Positions 63,233 through 64,000 of a DNA stretch of 64,000 nucleotides are shown one piece after another. The stretch comes from Bombus terrestris (taxonomy: Eukaryota; Arthropoda; Insecta; Hymenoptera; Apidae). Within the stretch, counting starts at the first letter, position 1; every line of letters starts with the position of its first letter. The DNA is taken from contig NC_063272.1 of assembly GCF_910591885.1 (NCBI RefSeq), forward strand, positions 7,018,364 through 7,082,363, written 5' to 3'. The position numbers were made by a program, and so were the translations under genes. The notes below the pieces were generated by a model, which was not told where the DNA came from, did not search any database, and worked only from the letters and a program-made list of their open reading frames with translations.

Positions 63233-64000
63233 GTAAGTTCGGGGATTTCGCGGTCACGGCGTCGGCCACGGTGCTAACAACGGCATGTTTTAATGTTAAT
63301 TATTTCTGACGTGACCGTAGTGGCGAAATTTACGCCTCCCCTGAAATATTCACTGGGGCCAGAAACGAAGGATTAACGACGCCGATTGCCGGTGAAACGT
63401 ATCGCGGGAAATTTCGCGGGATGGAAACCTGCTGCCGTCAGAACTCTTCAGAGCTCGGAACGTACAGGGAGACGCCTTTTACAGTGATTCCCTTTTGGCG
63501 CTTTCGCGTTGCTTGAACTTTGTGTGATTAATGTCGGTGGGATTAGGAGTTTCGCGGGAATTGCGAACTAGGGAAACGCCGAGATAGATGTTAGGTTCGG
63601 TTCGTCAAGTGTTAGTGGTCGAAGTTGAAAGGAGCGTGTGCAGAATGGGAAAGGGGCAAGTTGGCAAGTCGCGAACCAGAGAATTCGGATGGTGGCAGGT
63701 GAGGAAGTAGAAATGGAAAATTGGATGTTTGGAATTGGAAATTGCCAATTCGAAGCGCGGATACGAATCGACGGTCTAAAGTTAAAAACGTTTGCTGTTA
63801 GAAAAGTAAAAAGCGACGATTGAGAGTTGAAGATTCGAGGTTGAGCATTGTTATTCGAATGGTGGAAGTTAAAAATTGAAAGCCCAAAGTTAATTGATCA
63901 TTGGATATTTAAAAGCGGGAAAGTAACAAAGGAAAATTGGAAATTGGTCATTGGAAGATCGTGTGGAAGAAACTGACGATCGAAAATAGATTCAATTTTG
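63233..64000. other. Probable intron of the mannosidase gene
   Basis: GC content falls steadily from the exon to the right edge. The open frame at 63638-63823 has no family features. No further exon is seen before the window ends. Confidence 0.5.

Noticed and set aside
1..64000. CRISPR arrays, rRNA, tRNA genes or a phage/defence-type system
   Set aside because: No regularly spaced direct repeats with unique spacers, no rRNA or convincing tRNA boxes, and all recognised genes are spliced insect genes. The unusual content is receptor turnover and transposon insertions rather than a new system.

Overview
The window looks like nuclear DNA from a hymenopteran insect, probably a bee or another aculeate. 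It is strongly AT-rich, its genes are intron-rich, and it carries mariner-type and piggyBac-type miniature transposons. Its main content is a head-to-tail array of insect odorant receptor (OR, 7tm_6 family) genes, all on the + strand. Each complete gene splits into nine coding exons of nearly constant size (about 145, 120, 118, 262, 117, 91, 146, 133 and 51-60 bp) with a fixed intron phase series (0,0,1,2,2,0,2,0). That layout matches what the literature calls the 9-exon OR subfamily, which is expanded in social Hymenoptera. The exon models were built by hand from splice sites, phase and protein similarity between the copies. The species and the subfamily are inferences.

Layout: 107-239 is exon 8 of an OR whose 5' part lies off the left edge. 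1133-4629 is a segmental duplicate of 18589-21977 and carries only the degraded 3' exons of an OR pseudogene. 6994-8689 is an OR pseudogene (exons 1-4, two in-frame stops, and a solo LTR in intron 3). 10951-14213 is an intact OR. 15467-19078 is a nine-exon OR pseudogene whose tail is the second copy of the duplication. 24045-27228, 27968-30456, 31803-34821 and 38369-41689 are four more intact ORs. 35855-35956 is a lone exon-1 fragment that is a sister of the last gene, and a piggyBac-like MITE sits just upstream of it.

From about 41.7 to 63.05 kb I find no convincing protein-coding exon. That 21 kb stretch holds two related mariner MITEs, several degenerate tandem repeats and some GC-richer islands. 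At 63053-63232 there is one clear exon of a class I alpha-mannosidase (GH47), so part of the gene-free stretch may be intron or 5' flank of that gene.

Functionally, the ORs are expected to be ligand-tuning subunits that form heteromeric cation channels with Orco (not in this window) in the dendrites of olfactory neurons. The array shows birth-and-death evolution: five intact genes sit beside three pseudogenes or fragments, one duplicated pseudogene tail and one edge fragment, with transposon insertions at several of the broken loci. I found no CRISPR array, rRNA, convincing tRNA or prokaryote-like system.
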